Source: Luzula sylvatica (lineage: Eukaryota > Streptophyta > Magnoliopsida > Poales > Juncaceae). Taken from it: 64,000 nt of DNA. The notes below the pieces were generated by a model. That model did not search any database, was not told the origin of the DNA, and was given only the letters and a program-made list of their open reading frames with translations. The position numbers were made by a program, and so were the translations under genes. The stretch lies in the NCBI GenBank assembly GCA_946800325.1, contig OX326957.1:49533307-49597306 (forward strand). Direction: 5' to 3'. Shown here one piece after another: positions 48,454 to 60,914 of this stretch. Each line of letters starts with the position of its first letter. Positions within the stretch are counted from its first letter, which is position 1.

Positions 48454-50200
48454 TTAACCAATTCATTGCTGATATGTGTTGAGAGTAATTTGGTTTGGAA
48501 GAAAAAAATCCAATAAATATTCTCCAGTGATTTTGTGTTCAATAAATTTTGACAGCAGTATATTTAGTTTTAATATTTCTGATATTTTAACTATTTGTAT
48601 GTTTAATTATTTTGGAATTGTAATGTTTATTGATTTTGAAATTTTAATAGAACATAGTTTACAAATTTTGATTTTGTTAATAAGAATATATTCAAGTCGC
48701 GAAGGATCAATATGTTCTTAATGATATGCGACGTTGACAATATTTTGGTTGTTTTATAAATTTGCACAATTTGAACATTTTTTTTATGTTTTATGGATTA
48801 ATTTAATATTTGCAATATTTTAGTTATTTGGATGTTTTACGAGTTATTGTGATATTCGAATTAGTTAAATGTTTTGTGAATAGTTTGAACATGTTAAATG
48901 TTTAGGTGTTATTAAGGATATTTATGATATTTGAATTATTTGAAGGTTTTATTTGTATGAATTATTTTTGAATATTCGAATAAGGGATAATATTTATCGA
49001 TTATGGATAATGGGTATATTCGTGAATATGAATTTTTTCGCGGGTTCATATAACGAGGATGACCCATAGTGTTTACTGGTTCGGGTTATACCTGAAAAAA
49101 ATGGGTACGAGTATGAGGACACATGTCCGTACCTGACTCGTCCTGTTGGCAGACGTACGTCTTGTGTGAAGAAACAGTCGAACTGAGGGTGCAAATTTGA
49201 GAAGAAAAAAAAAAGATAACGTTGCATCCGGACATGAACGGAGAGGGAGAATGATTCAAAGTGCCAAGGAAACTGATATTCATCTCGTTTACAATGCCCT
49301 CAAGGAATTGATGTGCTGATATTTTCATTTAATATTTGATGATAAATAAAAATAAAATTTATTGCTAACTTATAGGTTTTCTATCACGTTGCATAATATA
49401 CTTGTCATTTACTTGGTTTAACAAATTGTAAAATTATTAGAAGGTAAACTAGATTTTAAATTGTTATATAAGAATTTAGGTGGTAATTTGAATTTTAGTT
49501 TACCACGTCGGGTTCATGATTATCACCAATGATGTTTGTTTGCCACATGTTTAGTGATATAGATATTATTTTACTATATTTTAGAAACTAAAATAAAGAA
49601 CACAAAAATTAAAAATATATAATTAAAAAAATATAAAAGTATCTAATGGTAAGAAGTTAATGTGATTCTATGGTAGGAATTTACAAAATTACAAGATATT
49701 TAAAAATATAAAAAAGTAGAGATAAAGAAAAACAAAAAAATTAAAACGAATGTAATCATCACAACAAAATATGAGAATGACGCAGACAAATTGAAAATGG
49801 AATCACGAAAATATTTGATTAAGCAGGATTTAGAAAATGTGAAATGCAACAATAAATTAACATAATAATCAAAATTTATCATCGAAATAGTGTGATTTAT
49901 CAAATTAAAATTATTTTTCTAACAACATGATTTAGCATTTAATCAATGTGGTGCACTACCTCATTAATACAGTTTGTCACTTATTACTATTTACTATCTA
50001 ATATAATTCAGCATTTAATATATTTAATATCCATTTGCAGCACATCAATTTTAGTTAATATCAATTTAGTTCCAATATTCATTTAGTTAATATTCAAAAG
50101 GGTCAAGTATAATTTTAGTTAATATTTATTTAGTTCCAATAAATCTTCATTAATGGACATTTAATTGACATATATTCACCAGGAGATAAATGATGAGTGA
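48454..50200. other. Intergenic DNA, no gene seen
   Basis: AT-rich. Two overlapping antisense frames near 48994-49328 share a GC-richer patch (49020-49220) without recognisable domains. Confidence 0.4.
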
Positions 50201-50219
50201 TCTCCACCATCTAAAAAAC

Positions 50220-51370
50220 GCACTTCTTGATTACAAATACGAAATACGAATACACATACGAAATGATGTTGCCGATGTTATTTGTTACTGAATACAAATA
50301 CGAAATACGAAATGATTTTGCCGATGACATATAAAAAATAAACAAATTTTAAAGCAAGCATTGGTTGAATTGTTCGAGAAATCCGTCTCTCGAACAATTC
50401 ATGTGGTTCTTGCTCTAAAATTTATAACAATTATGATATACTGAGGCAAACTACTATAATTATAGCAATGCTTCGTGCTATGTTGGGGGATCAATTCAAG
50501 AGTAAGATGCAAATACTATCTTACCATAGTTTAGCAATGTTTGGTACTATATCAAATTATAAATCCAAAACTATGTTTGGAATATTATTCTACTACAAAA
50601 AATCGGAATATACGTACACACGTATGATCTTTTCCAAGACTTGCTGACTTTGCACTCTGTTCGGACAATTTAAAGATCACATGACTTGGATATAGATTAC
50701 GGTTTAATATTTCTATGATTAGCGTTCTCCATCATATTACAAATTTGTACTTGAATATACAACTATACTACAAATAAAAATGCAAATACAAATACAACTG
50801 AAAATGCAAATACAAATACAAAAAAAATGGAATACAAATACAAACACGAAATACATATGCCAATACAAAATATGAAAACAAATACGAAATACGAACACAA
50901 AAACGTACATCAAAATGAAAAATAAATACCAACGACATCTGAAATCTCAGTGCGAACTACGAAATATGTAATGTAAACAAAAAATACAAATGCAAATGAA
51001 AATAAAATCACAAATACACAGACGAAATATGACTACAAATAAGAATACCAAACACAAACACGGAATACAAATACGAAATACATAGACAAATATGAAATAC
51101 CAATACAAATACGAGAAACTAAAACGATATACAAATGTGATTATGATTACGAACACAATTACGACTATGCTTGAGAATTACGAATTACGAAATACTAAAT
51201 TCAAAATTTGAAATATGAACAAGGATACGAATACGAATACAAAATACAAAATACGACTAAATACAAATACCGATAATAATACAAATACAAACACACATAC
51301 AAATACGAAATAACAATAGAAAATGCCAATTAAAATACGGAATAAAATACAAATATAAATAGACAAATTC
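50220..51370. repeat. Simple-sequence array of AATACG/AATACAA units
   Basis: Hundreds of bases made of hexamer-like aatacg, aatacaaatac and gaaatac units, densest at 50750-51360, explain the Phe/Val/Ile-rich antisense frames here. The units vary, so the array is old. It lies inside the presumed Helitron whose 3' end is at 52153. Confidence 0.8.
50360..50425. repeat. Helitron subterminal hairpin module, copy 1
   Basis: Hairpin gaattgttcgaga...tctcgaacaattc in a context of agcaagcatt and tgctctaaaa. A related module occurs at 51455-51515 and, within the Helitron at 37211-39226, at about 39030-39090. Confidence 0.65.
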
Positions 51371-51439
51371 AAAAGGTTTTATAATGATCTTTTGTTTCGT
51401 TTTCCTGATTTTGCGGATGATGTATTGGAGAATAAACAA

Positions 51440-52153
51440 ATGTTAAAGCAATAATTGTTTGAATTGTTCAAGAAAATCGGTTCTTGAATAATTCAAACGC
51501 TTATTGCTCTAAAATTCATAAAAATCATGATTTACAGAGGGAAATGTACCATCCATATAGATTTTAGATCCAAATGAAAATGTTCACTCTTTTAAATGCA
51601 TCTCATTGCATACTTTCTTAATAATTGAATTACGTACTTACAACTTTGCGTTGTTCTCATTATTACAATATATCTTATTATTAAAAGTTGTGTAACATTA
51701 CGTATTATTTCGTTGTGAAATATTCATAGTTTTGATATTTTGTTTTCACGTATAAATTACAAGTGTACTCATAATTCTTTTATATCATACATGCAATTAA
51801 CATGTACCGTATAGCTATTTAGATTTCAGATAAATTTTGTCTTCGCACATAAATAGATTTTCAAGTTTGCTTTGTGTGTGCACAAAAAAATTTGTACTTA
51901 CAAGCAATGCCAACAATAAACAATGAATCAAAATATGATTTTTAAAACCTAAAAAATTAGTATACAAGTTAGTCATTTAAATTTTTCTGGTTTTTGAAAT
52001 CCCGTCCAATTTCTCGAGCCTTAATTAGGGGTAATGCGCAATTGTTGTTCGTCACTGTCATTCAACATAACTTATGTGACATATGCAACACAACAAAAAT
52101 CTAAAATAATAAGAATAACCCGTGCAATCGGATTGCGCACGGAACAGCGTTAG
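51440..52153 (+). mobile_element. Helitron 3' part, terminus at 52153
   Basis: The end shows a hairpin (ccgtgcaatcggattgcgcacgg, stem with small mismatches), then aacagcgttag and T. TTAG instead of CTAG is a one-base departure. It shares the subterminal hairpin module with the Helitron at 37211-39226 (51455-51515). The 5' end was not found; it may lie to the left of the simple-sequence array. Confidence 0.55.
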
Positions 52154-52864
52154 TTTAATACTAAAATAACATTTGACGTCATCTATATAACGAAGTAGTT
52201 ATAAAAGAGCTTCATATCACCATTTATAAATTATAATATGTTCAATCAGATTATTTTTGCTTTCAATATGTTCAATCAGATTCATTTATTCATTTAATGC
52301 ATGCTCATTTAACATATACTTTTACATGTGTACTATTTATGTGAACAAAAGAATGGTAAAAGGCTTCATATCGCCACTCAAAATAAATCACCAAGCAAAG
52401 AATTATGTACGAGGGGAAGATCTAGAGTTGTGTTGTACCGGAGAAAATCCCGGATCTCGATTAATCGTAAAACGTAAAAGCTCATAACTCATCTCAAGAT
52501 TTCTAATCAAGAACTACGTTCTCTTAATATTCTTGATTATGATGAGGCCAATCACAGTTAGTATTTGGAGAAAATATATATTGATAATTTGATTCGTAGT
52601 GGCTTTTTAAGATAATAATGTGGTCATGAGAAAAAAAACATAATGTATAGCTCAAGACGGATTTGGCCTCATAATCAATTCATTCAAGAACTAATAGAAA
52701 AAAATAAGATGCATAATTCAAACGCCAAGCATGGTGATCTTTCTTATTTCATAACATAAAAAGCAAAACAAAATCCCAGAAACACCGAGACCAAACTAAA
52801 AAAGAAACCAAACTAATCAAATCAACGACCTTGAGATATTTTATTTGTTGAAAACTCATCGTCT
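52154..52864. other. Intergenic DNA, 3' flank of LEA-like gene A
   Basis: A short direct repeat, atatgttcaatcagatt, occurs at about 52237 and 52265. No gene found; the frame at 52257-52487 has no recognisable features. Confidence 0.4.
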
Positions 52865-53479
52865 TCAATTACCCATGCCAGTGGTGTTCTTCACCGTCTC
52901 TCCTGCATAGCTGGCAGTGTTCTTCACCGCCTCTCCCGTGTAGGTGGCAGTGTTCTTTGCGGTCTCTCCTGCATAACTGGCGGTGTTCTTCACGACACCC
53001 ATTGCTCCAGCGGCAGTGTTCTTCACAGTGTCAAGTGCACCGCCAGAAGTGTTCTCGATCTTCTCAGTTTCCTCGGTGCTGCCTGAATTGTCGTACACTG
53101 CGCCCACTGCACCAGAAGTAGTTTTCTTGACCATATCCATGGCACCACAAGCCAAGTTCACGGCCTGCTCCTTTTTCTACAAGATCAAATCAAGATTTAA
53201 GTAATTAAGCAAAATCTTGAAAGAATAAAGAGAAGGATAAATCTAGAAAGATTAACAAGTATTAAACCTGTTGGCCAGCTTCAGCAACATCAGAGGCTAA
53301 TCCCATGGCGTTCTCCACCATTTGTTCTGCCTTTGCCTGAGTAAAGAAATCAAAGATCAAGATCGAATAAGCCTCGTTCGTAAAAGATTAGATCTTGAAA
53401 TGAATTATTAATAGTGGGAATGAATAACCTCGGTCCTGCCAATAGTTCTGCCGGACGCGAAGACCTGTTGGATCGACAT
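52865..53479 (-). CDS. LEA-like stress protein A
   Basis: Exons 53429-53479, 53268-53336 and 52865-53176 give 143 residues. The protein is hydrophilic, without signal or membrane segment: MSIQQVFASGRTIGRTEAKA, a helix-prone middle, then a repetitive C-terminal half of 11-residue-like units (TVKNTAAGAMGVVKNTASYA, GETAKNTATYTGEAVKNTAS). Such Ala/Thr/Lys repeats form amphipathic helices on drying in late-embryogenesis-abundant and ABA-inducible proteins. The same three exons, with identical lengths for exons 1 and 2 (51 and 69 bp), occur in copy B, showing tandem duplication. The number of 11-mers differs. Likely ABA- or stress-responsive, from the upstream G-box. Confidence 0.85.
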
Positions 53480-53590
53480 CTTGGTTTCAAAAAGAAATCT
53501 GAAAACTAAAATGAGGTTTGTGGAAATGGAATTTGAATTTGAAAGAGAAGAATTCGAATGGTATGAGTTGGAAATTGCGATTGAGGGGAG

Positions 53591-53598
53591 TATTTATA
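53591..53598 (-). promoter_or_regulatory. TATA box of LEA-like gene A
   Basis: Minus strand TATAAATA 112 bp before the ATG, in a context shared with gene B (ctcccctcaatcgc against cccccgcaatctcc). Confidence 0.65.
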
Positions 53599-53663
53599 GA
53601 TGGTTTGGATTGAGTTTTGACCGTTAGAAATTGACAAGTTGCATATTGTTGGTTGATGCATGA

Positions 53664-53669
53664 CACGTG
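53664..53669. promoter_or_regulatory. G-box/ABRE upstream of LEA-like gene A
   Basis: CACGTG within tgacacgtggac, about 70 bp upstream of the TATA box. Gene B has a CACGTG in the same context and the orphan copy has acacgcgtgg. Confidence 0.55.
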
Positions 53670-53949
53670 GACAGATAGTTTTTCGCCCAGGCGCTTGAAT
53701 TTTTTTTTTCTACAATTTCATTAATTTATTTGTTCTATTTTGCTGATAATTGAAGCATTTAATTTAGGTTTTGTAACTAAAGAACTTTTCATTTCCATTT
53801 TTTTTTAATTTCGATTTGGACATTATAATTTTGGGCATCACAGCCAAACAAAAAAAAAAGTATGTTTTCCCCTTTTTTACAAAATAACAAAAAATTATTG
53901 ATATAATAAGGGGTTATATATTATGTTACGTGAATATTTTAAAAACGAA
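53670..53949. other. Intergenic DNA
   Basis: AT-rich, no feature supported. Confidence 0.4.
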
Positions 53950-54412
53950 GAAGTATCATGAGGATACGCGTATCCTCTACGGATACGGGTACGATATAGC
54001 CCGGATACGTATCGGATACGTCACGGATGGCGTATCCGAATATTTTAATATATATATATTTTTTAATACAATCGGATACGATTGAGATACTTCCAAGAAA
54101 CGGCTGTGATACTCTATTTAAAATACTTCGGCCCATTATATATTTTAGTCCATAATATTTTTAAATAAATTATACAAGATAATTCTATATTAGTTCTAGG
54201 ATAATTCAAAAATAAATTTAGGATATTTTAATGATAATTGTATTCTTTGGTTGATATTTTAATATTTTATTTATTATATATGATATCAATATATTAAAAA
54301 AAATAATTATATAACCGTATTTGTATCCGTGTCTTTTATTTTTGAAAATTGTTGTATCGGCGTGTCTGTATCGTATCTGATACGATACCCGTATCCGTAT
54401 CCCATGCAACAT
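53950..54412. mobile_element. Degenerate TIR element rich in GGATACG/CGTATCC
   Basis: Ends catgaggatacgcgtatcc and complement gcatgggatacggatacgg face each other; subterminal cggatacg repeats flank an AT-rich core. It looks like the decayed non-autonomous hAT kind. Its target duplication is not clear. Confidence 0.45.
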
Positions 54413-54715
54413 AGGTTATATATGGTGCTCTCAAAACTCACCCAAAATCCTTGATGACGTGACAAAAATGTTTAATTGAACCGGTTAAAATCATTAATTG
54501 AATAAATTAACGGTTTAATTAATCGATTAATTCAGTGGACGTGTCAATTAACATGTATTAGTATTAAAATATTAAAAAGAACTGAAGTGTCAATTAAACG
54601 TTTCAATTAATCTTAATTTGGATGTTAATAACTCAACTAACTCCAATTTGTCTAATCATCAAAGGTGTTAGACGCCATTGGGAGGCATAGTATATATTTT
54701 CTCATATAATAATGA
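54413..54715. mobile_element. MITE near LEA-like gene A
   Basis: Left end gttatatatggtgctctcaa and right end complement atatatactatgcctcccaa are similar, and an internal gatgacgtgacaaaa recalls the MITE at 59245-59500 (ttgatgaggtggcaa). Probably a related copy. Confidence 0.5.
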
Positions 54716-54984
54716 GAAACTCACAAGTTTTTCTACCTATTATATCTATAAAAATGTTAATAGTGTGAAGTTAATTGCTTACTTATTAAATTATTGTTAA
54801 ATTTTTCTTACTGATTTTATTAGTCAAGTTAATTGCTTACTAATTATTTTTACTCAAAGAATCATTAATGAAATTATCACTGATTTTTTTTGTAATATTT
54901 TTTTTACTAAATTCCACATTGTTGGTTATATAATATAATACTTTGTGTCCGATAAAATATGTTGGGGTATAATAATTGATTTGA
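54716..54984. other. AT-rich intergenic DNA
   Basis: Nothing identified. Confidence 0.4.
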
Positions 54985-55160
54985 TTAGTATAATACTCAC
55001 GCTACAATGCGAGTATGGAGATTATAATTTTCACTTTGAATATCAAAATGATTTTTACGATGATAATGGCAATATCATCTCGATACTATATTATATTACA
55101 ATATATTAATCTCCTCATATTTTAATAACTCATCTTTACCATATAATAACTCTATGTATT
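54985..55160 (-). mobile_element. Helitron 3' end fragment (minus strand)
   Basis: On the minus strand the hairpin actcgcattgtagcgtgagt is followed by attataCTAA, next base T. It matches the 3' ends at 13953 and 63922. The body continues to the right, toward the orphan LEA exon, but its 5' end is not visible. Confidence 0.55.
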
Positions 55161-55298
55161 AGTCCTAGTCAGTGACGGATTTATTAATGGACTAGAGATG
55201 ACAGCTCCCTACTAGATTTTTGAGCAGTAGTGTATATATATGGTTATGCGAAGCTTAAAGTTTTATACATTACAGAGCAATGGAATTATGGAACCTAC

Positions 55299-55349
55299 CT
55301 CAGTCTTGCCAAGAGTTTTGCCAGATTTGAAGATCTGTTCGTTTGACAT
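55299..55349 (-). pseudogene. Orphan first exon of a third LEA-like copy
   Basis: Encodes MSNEQIFKSGKTLGKTE and ends at a GT donor (gtagg). Same 17-codon length as exon 1 of the two intact copies. A TATA box (minus TATAAA, 55471-55476) and an ACGCGTGG motif (about 55514-55522) lie upstream as in the others. Exons 2 and 3 are not found downstream, where repeat DNA with a Helitron end begins. Confidence 0.75.
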
Positions 55350-55479
55350 CTTGATTTGAAGGAAATCACGAAAAAATAGAACCAGAAAAAAAGTTTTGTA
55401 GAATTTGAATGCAAGTTGTTGTTAGAGCCTAGAGGTGTGATTGTGAATGATGATTGAGGAGTGAGGAGTGTTTATAAGG

Positions 55480-56320
55480 GTTAACGAAGGATACTAGTCC
55501 AATGTCCACTTGACACGCGTGGCATATAGCTGGTGAATCAGTTTCGATTAGGAGAGAATAATATAATATTATTCTTCAAAATTTGATCGCACATACAAAA
55601 TAGAAGATAGAAGTTTCGATTTTAAAAAAATCAGTTTCAATTTTTTTTTAAATGAATTTGGGCTCGACGGAAATTCACTCTGAATTGAATGACTTATCTA
55701 CTGTCATAATTACACTCTGAATGCATTTTGAAATTGTCTACTGTTCGATTATCCGGTGACTTTTCTCCACACGATAGCCCTAATTTCTCTTATAATTTTT
55801 TTTATATTTTTTCTACACTATATGAATAAAAGATATGTTGTTTTTTATAAATTCCTATTATTATTATTATTATTATTATTAATATCATGAATAAAAAAAT
55901 ATCTGTTGTTATTTATACGTTTTTACTATACTCTTTTTACTATATATTTTTTACACTTTTTTTACTATGATTTATACCTTTTATATTTGGAATTAAAAAT
56001 ATGTTTATGTTTACACTTTTTTACAATACTTTTTCATATTACGGGTTTAAGTTTTGTTGTTTATTTATAAAAAATAAATTATACTTGGGTTTAAAGATAT
56101 TTTTTTATTTATACTTTTTCATTTGTAAAAATATATAAATACGAAGATGAAAATGTATAAAAAGAACAACCTAAATATTCATACGTTTTTCTATACTAGA
56201 GAAAACTATGTTGTTATATTTACATATTTTTCATTGTAAAAAAATATAAATATTAAGTTAAAAAGTATAAATGTGAAGTTTAAAGGTATAAAACAACTAT
56301 TAAATTTAAAAGCGAAAGAT
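55480..56320. other. Intergenic DNA
   Basis: AT-rich sequence with tttttacactttttact-like stretches and a (TAT)n run at 55857-55879. No gene. Confidence 0.4.
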
Positions 56321-56323
56321 ATA

Positions 56324-56460
56324 TTGGACGCTGCTCCAATATTAGACGTTGCTCGAAAAAATCGACCATTGGACGCTGCTTCAATATTAGACGTTGCTCC
56401 AAAAAATCGACCATTGGACGCTGCTCCAATATTAGACGTTGCTCGAAAAATCGACCGCTC
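56324..56460 (+). repeat. 54-bp tandem repeat, about 2.5 copies
   Basis: Units of ggacgctgctccaatattag then acgttgctcgaaaaaatcga ccatt, nearly identical. The frame through them reads DAAPILDVARKNRPL-like repeats (56273-56500) but starts and ends in non-coding-looking DNA, so I do not call a gene. Confidence 0.7.
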
Positions 56461-58332
56461 GTCTTATTTTGTGCCCGTGGTTCTTTTAAGTTTTTCTTGA
56501 ATGTTCATACAACGAACGTAATGAAATGTTGAAGGATATGATGCCAGGCAAGGGCTAGTATGTGATTACTTAGTTTTGTGATATCATTTACTTTTATATT
56601 TGTGAGTCACTTTTGACCATGATATTTGAACTCTTATATTTTGGGTGTTATTTTGTTCATGACACATGATAATAGCCATGTTATAACGTAATAGGTCTAA
56701 TTTAATTGTGTACGTGTTATATATGTTGGCATATTTTGTAAATTTATATTATCTAATTTATGAAACATGTAATATTTATTATGACATGTGGAATGACTTA
56801 ATTAATTTTGTGTTTTCTATAAAAAAATATTAGACAGGTTTGTGAAAAAAAACTTTGTAGAATGTATATTTTTTGTATGAATATGATTGATAAATTAATT
56901 GAGGATTATCCATTTCACAAAGAACTTTATATATTTGATATTATTATTTTATTAGTTGTACGCTGTAATAGATAAAAATTGCGCAATCTAAGAATGATCA
57001 TTAATAGGTGAGCGGCGCGTGATCGTTTGATTTTTTAATTTTGATAGTACTTTGTGCATTCCGAAACGTATGTCGTCTTTCATCCAAGTTTACGTCTTTT
57101 TCGTTGTATCGTAAATTGTAGATGTATGTTATAGCTTGTTTTCATGTATATTTAAAATTAATGTTATATATTTTATATATCTTCATGTGATTATTCTTTT
57201 TTAGATGTTTCATGTATATTTTACATATACGATATGTATTATTTAAATACAATACATATTATAGATTTTTACATGCATGATATACATTTGTATACATTTT
57301 TAAAAGTATCGTATATCTTTTTTAAATGCAATATATATTATACATTTTTATATATACGATATACATTTACGTATATATGATACATTTTTCCAAAATATAG
57401 CTTTTTACACGAGTAATATTTTGTATAACAAATTTTTTAACTAGGTTTATGTCTTTTGTATAAAAATGTATACATTTTATTTTTTACGGTGTGTATTTGA
57501 AGTGTACAAATATGATCAAAATTGAAAAAATCATTGTCGCGTATCGTTCTCACATTTAACTGAACGACTCGGAAATGCTTATTCTTGGAGAACTTAGTCG
57601 GTCCCCATATAAAATAATGTATCGACGAATTGAACTATAAATAAAATATTTATTTATTTGTGTTATTACTGGATATATAAATTATAGTCGTTAAAGTAAA
57701 AAAAATACATGTGATCTATTTACCAAGGTAACCAGTTTTTCAACCAGAGAAAAAACAGGATGCCCCATAAATATGGGCCCAATTATTAGATCCAGTCCGA
57801 GAAATTGGTATCTCAGTTTAAGCCCAATCCCAGATTTCAAATCCAGAATAATCCATAATGCAAAATTGTAATTCTCGGATTTATGTGTATAACGACCAGT
57901 TTAGTCAGATATCTATATCTATATTCTCCTTATCCCAGTGAAACCTTCTCCACTTCCATATAAAATGCTCCTTAATAAAACACTCATATACAATTTCTAT
58001 AGTAAATTTATACTGTTTTTGGTCTTTTTAATGAAAAAATATTGCTTAATAAAATGCTAATAATATGTTTGCAAATTAATTAACACAAAGAAATTATCAG
58101 AAATGAAGCTTCATTGATCAAGAACAAGAAATTTACATCAACCATGCAATAAACTCATCCTAGAATCAAACTGCAACCCACTGGATATCGATTCAAACGA
58201 CGACACGCACACAAGGTGCTCGTTGTTATGTCTAAACCAAACCACTTGAAAACGAAAGCAAAACAAAAAGACTAAAAACCATGCATAGAACAACTTTAGA
58301 CACTCAAATATTCATTCAGATGAGGTGAAGAT
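56461..58332. other. Intergenic DNA, no gene seen
   Basis: About 1.9 kb without a supported feature. Blocks like catatacgatatgtatt...tttaaatacaatacatatta at 57220-57380 are weak repeats. Confidence 0.45.
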
Positions 58333-58998
58333 CTACTTGGAGCTTTCATCAACACCCATGCCGAGGGTGTTCTTCACGGTTTCCACTGCACCGCACGTAG
58401 TGCTCTTAACAGTCTCGACCACACCACTTGCAGTGTTCTTCACTGCCTCTGCAGTGCCACCTGCAGCATTCTGCACTGCCTCGACAGTGGCACTTGCAGT
58501 GTTCTGCACAACACCGATTGCATCAGAGGTCTTGCCCTTGACGGTATCTATTGCTCCGGAAGCCGCGCCGGCAGCCTCGTGTCCTTTCTGTAGTAACCAA
58601 ACATAACACAAAGATTTTATCAAGAAGATCAAGATAAAGAATAAAGAAGTTTCTCAGCAATCAGATCTGTAAATCTTGATATACTGTACCAGTTCAAGAT
58701 GCTCAAATCTTGAAATTAGAGAAACGATAAACAAGATTGATAAAGGGATTAGTACAAACCTGCTGAGTCGATTCAGATGCGTCAGAGGCCAACCCGAGGG
58801 CTTTGTCCTTCAACTGATCTGCCTTCTCCTGCAAGAAATTAAACCAAAACCTCAAACGATCAGATCAGATCTCATGCATATGAATAAAAGAGAAGGTTAA
58901 AAAGTACGTATCCATCAATGGATGGTAGTATAGTACTAAGTACTCACCTCGGACTTGCCGACGGACTTGCCGGAGTTGAAAAGCTGCTGGCTCGACAT
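58333..58998 (-). CDS. LEA-like stress protein B
   Basis: Exons 58948-58998, 58760-58828 and 58333-58587 give 124 residues: MSSQQLFNSGKSVGKSEEKA, then DQLKDKALGLASDASESTQQ, then 11-mer-like repeats (GAIDTVKGKTSDAIGVVQNT, VEAVQNAAGGTAEAVKNTAS) ending GMGVDESSK. Hydrophilic, Ala/Val/Thr/Lys-rich, no signal peptide; probably a dehydration-protective cytosolic helix former. It is paralogous to copy A with identical exon 1 and 2 lengths, 5 kb apart on the same strand. The frame and splice sites are intact. Confidence 0.86.
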
Positions 58999-59101
58999 CT
59001 TGGTTGAAGGAAGTTAGGAAGTTTTGGAAAATTGGAAAGGGATTAGACGAGAAAGTTTTCGCTAGTTTGAGCTTGTGATTTGTCAATGGAGATTGCGGGG
59101 G

Positions 59102-59109
59102 TATTTATA
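59102..59109 (-). promoter_or_regulatory. TATA box of LEA-like gene B
   Basis: Minus strand TATAAATA about 104 bp before the ATG, in a context shared with gene A. Confidence 0.65.
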
Positions 59110-59224
59110 CAGGATGTGGGAGAATACTAGCCATTCAAATATCGACGGGTGTCAGAATTTGGGAGAATACTAGCCATTAAAATATGGACAGGTGGCAGGT
59201 AGTCGTGGTCTTCTGCTCGGCCGA

Positions 59225-59230
59225 CACGTG
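59225..59230. promoter_or_regulatory. G-box/ABRE upstream of LEA-like gene B
   Basis: CACGTG in cgacacgtggtgg, about 115 bp upstream of the TATA box. A direct duplication of about 60 bp (gggagaatactagccattcaa at 59120 and again at 59160) lies between the two. Confidence 0.55.
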
Positions 59231-59244
59231 GTGGATATAAATAG

Positions 59245-59500
59245 GGGTTATATATGCAGCCCCTCAAACACACAAAAATAGTCTTGATGAGGTGGCAAAT
59301 GAGGGTAAAGTAAGTTTATTAGTAGTATTAATTGATTTGATTAGAAATCTAAGTGATCATTTAATAAAATTAACACATCAATTAATATGTACTAATGTAA
59401 TTTATTAAATTAAAAAATTAATCAATTCACTTAATCTTTTTTTGCCACCTCATCAATAAGTTTGGGATGAGTTGAAGGAGCCATGTATATTTTTCCCATA
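59245..59500. mobile_element. MITE upstream of LEA-like gene B
   Basis: Ends tatatatgcagcccctcaaa and complement tatacatggctccttcaact, with inner arms ttgatgaggtggcaa and the mirror ttgccacctcatcaa. About 250 bp, AT-rich loop. Confidence 0.7.
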
Positions 59501-60914
59501 AATATAACGGAGATGTCCAATGTTGAAGAAACGGAGGCCCATTGAGTGCCGACCTGAACAGAGTACAACGGCTCACGTAACAAACTCTGTTTCCGTAGAC
59601 TGGGATTCGTTTCGACAAACTCTGATATTCTGTGGCATTGTGTGGCAATTCATATTTTGACAACTCTATAATCGATTGTGTAGCTTACCCTATGATAGAT
59701 ATCTGTGTTATATATGTTTCAAGACTGTGTTGGTTAAAGATTTAATTTGTATATATATATATATATATATATTTGTAGATTTTTCATACAACTTTTTTAA
59801 ACTCCAATATACCTTTTATAGTTATTATATTCGTTATATATGTTAAATATTATTTTGAATAACAACATAATATATTTTTGAATATGATAAGCAATAAGCA
59901 ATAAGCAATAAGCAATAAGCAATACCTTTTATAGTTATTAAAATTAAAATGATCATTTTACTTGAGAATATGTATGGTAATGTGTCAATTTGTCCACTTT
60001 TGATGTGTAGAATACAAAACTGGCAATTTATATCTTTATGGTCAACTTGATGCTTAAAACGATACATTGACATTTAAATTGATATAACGACTATGAATAT
60101 GATAGATGATAAAATAATATATTGAAAATGAAAATGATAGGTTGACAGTGAATGTAATATATTGACCCTACAAAATTGTATATGGACCGGCCTAGGGAGT
60201 AGAACAGATCCAGGATATTTCTTCAAAAGTGGGGCCCAGATTATCTATTATCTAAATCAAGATATTTTACATTCTTTTTTGAAAAAGAAAAAAAATACTG
60301 AATTTTTATAATAGTAAAAATATCACCACTTTATCCGACATATAATTAAAATTTTGAAAATTTCACATTTGGTGTACATCTAATCTTATAAAACATGATA
60401 TTACTGGACTTAATCCAATGATTTTATGTGTAAAATTGGCAAAATGAAAAGGTTAGAAAAGTGATTTGAACATCCATTTTCATTATCCAAAAACATCATT
60501 CTAATTAGCATTTGAAATCTTAGGGGACCCCCTCCCCTCTTTTATTGACCCTGAAAAATATAAATGGTTTATTAATGCTGAGAACTCGATATTTTAAACC
60601 TGAAAATGATATATTAATGGTGAAAATAATATAATGCCCCTGAAAAATTTGTTATTCCCAATGAAAAAGTTTAATAATATACGGACACTAAAAATAATAT
60701 ATTCATACTAAAAATGGTATATTGACACTGCATACTCGATATATTGACAATTAAACGGTTTATTAACTTTGAAAATTTATATTCACATTGAAATAATGAT
60801 ATTTGAAATATATTGACCTTGAAAATTTTATATTCACAATGGAAACGTTTGTTAATATAACACTAATATTCAGTCCATATTCCTTTATATGATGATAGTT
60901 ATGAGAATTTTTTT
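59501..60914. other. Intergenic DNA with short repeats
   Basis: Holds a (TA)n run at 59751-59772, five tandem aagcaata units at about 59889-59925, and scattered motifs of the form atattgac.ctgaaaat.gata (60100-60850), a diffuse simple repeat. No gene. Confidence 0.5.

Noticed and set aside
50947..51439. Phe/Val/Ile-rich membrane-like frames
   Set aside because: Produced by the AATACG/AATACAA simple repeats read on the minus strand.
52257..52487. 76-codon frame
   Set aside because: No motif; adjacent to a Helitron end and to a small direct repeat.
58325..58606. 93-codon frame on the plus strand
   Set aside because: Antisense to LEA-like gene B, whose repetitive coding keeps the other strand open too.
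60180..60545. Possible hAT element (ggatccagg ... ggggccc edges)
   Set aside because: Could not find matching terminal repeats or an 8-bp duplication.
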